From assembly GCA_014381035.1 (NCBI GenBank), contig JACMIS010000933.1, positions 1 through 6,120 of the forward strand: 6,120 bases of DNA, read 5' to 3'. The notes under the pieces were generated by a model, which was given only the letters and a program-made list of their open reading frames with translations, searched no databases and was not told the DNA's origin. Of the stretch, positions 5,978 to 6,120 are shown piece after piece; positions within the stretch are counted from its first letter, which is position 1; every line of letters starts with the position of its first letter. The position numbers were made by a program, and so were the translations under genes. The DNA is from Armatimonadota bacterium. Its GTDB lineage: Bacteria; Armatimonadota; Armatimonadia; Armatimonadales; Armatimonadaceae.

Positions 5978-6120
5978 TCAGGAACCGACGAACTTGTACC
6001 CGATGCCGCGCACCGTGAGGAGATATTGCTGTTTTCCCGGGGTCGTCTCGATCTACTCACGTAGCCAGCGTATATGAACGTCTACAGTGCGGTCGTCCAC
6101 ATAAGCATCCTCGCACCAGA
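5978..6120 (-). pseudogene. OmpR/PhoB-type response regulator, 3' end, interrupted by an in-frame TAG
   Basis: Only the C-terminal end of the DNA-binding winged-helix domain is in the window. In one frame it reads [21 protein letters not shown], then TAG (6055-6053), then [20 protein letters not shown] followed by FVGS and TGA (5980-5978). The family consensus runs RTVDVHIRRLREKIE...TVRGVGYKF, so the TAG stands where a Lys is normally found; AAG to TAG is one base change. Both sides are in the same frame and otherwise well conserved, which excludes a frameshift. As written, the product loses its last 24 residues, including the TVRGxGYxF hairpin (the 'wing') needed for a stable fold and DNA contact. 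It is upstream of and partner to the histidine kinase. A sequencing or assembly error, a recent nonsense mutation or stop-codon readthrough are all possible. The N-terminal receiver domain is outside the window, so its state is unknown. Confidence 0.85.

Noticed and set aside
5978..6120. A frameshift as cause of the interrupted response regulator
   Set aside because: The consensus on both sides of the TAG is in the same frame, so a single substitution is enough and no insertion or deletion is needed.
1..6120. CRISPR array, transposase, phage or toxin-antitoxin system
   Set aside because: No regularly spaced repeats, transposase motifs, phage structural genes or recognisable toxin/antitoxin pair were seen. 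The two small membrane proteins do not look like known toxins.

Overview
The window is a protein-dense bacterial stretch, moderately GC-rich, with seven complete genes and one cut by each edge. All but one lie on the minus strand, so it is best read from right to left. No rRNA, tRNA, CRISPR array, insertion sequence or prophage gene is visible. The host cannot be named securely. The short-leader genes, the BatA-like von Willebrand factor A (vWA) protein and the membrane-segment-free PhoR-like kinase suggest an environmental bacterium outside the best-studied groups. An Armatimonadota- or Planctomycetota-like lineage is only a guess.

Right part (4827-6120): a two-component system. The 3' end of an OmpR/PhoB-type response regulator enters from the right edge, followed 17 nt later by a PAS-containing, PhoR-like histidine kinase with all its catalytic boxes but no membrane segment. 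The regulator carries an in-frame TAG inside its conserved C-terminal winged helix. The reading frame and family consensus continue unbroken after the stop. This is the most notable observation in the window.

Middle (2742-4744): after an 82-nt spacer holding a 15-nt inverted repeat comes a signal peptidase I gene (lepB). Three small genes follow on the same strand: two proteins of about 100 residues with two membrane segments each, joined by a 1-nt gap, and a DUF6941-type protein. Tight spacing within the last three suggests co-transcription. The two membrane proteins have no recognised function.

Left part (1-2737): a small secreted protein of unknown function (plus strand) converges with the DUF6941 gene, leaving only 4 nt between stop codons. 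It diverges from a large BatA-type protein with an N-terminal membrane anchor, a vWA domain and a C-terminal membrane segment. A roughly 110-nt divergent intergenic region holds a dyad and candidate promoter elements. At the left edge, the first 31 codons of a TFIIB-type zinc-ribbon protein are visible, a gene too short here for routine ORF calling.
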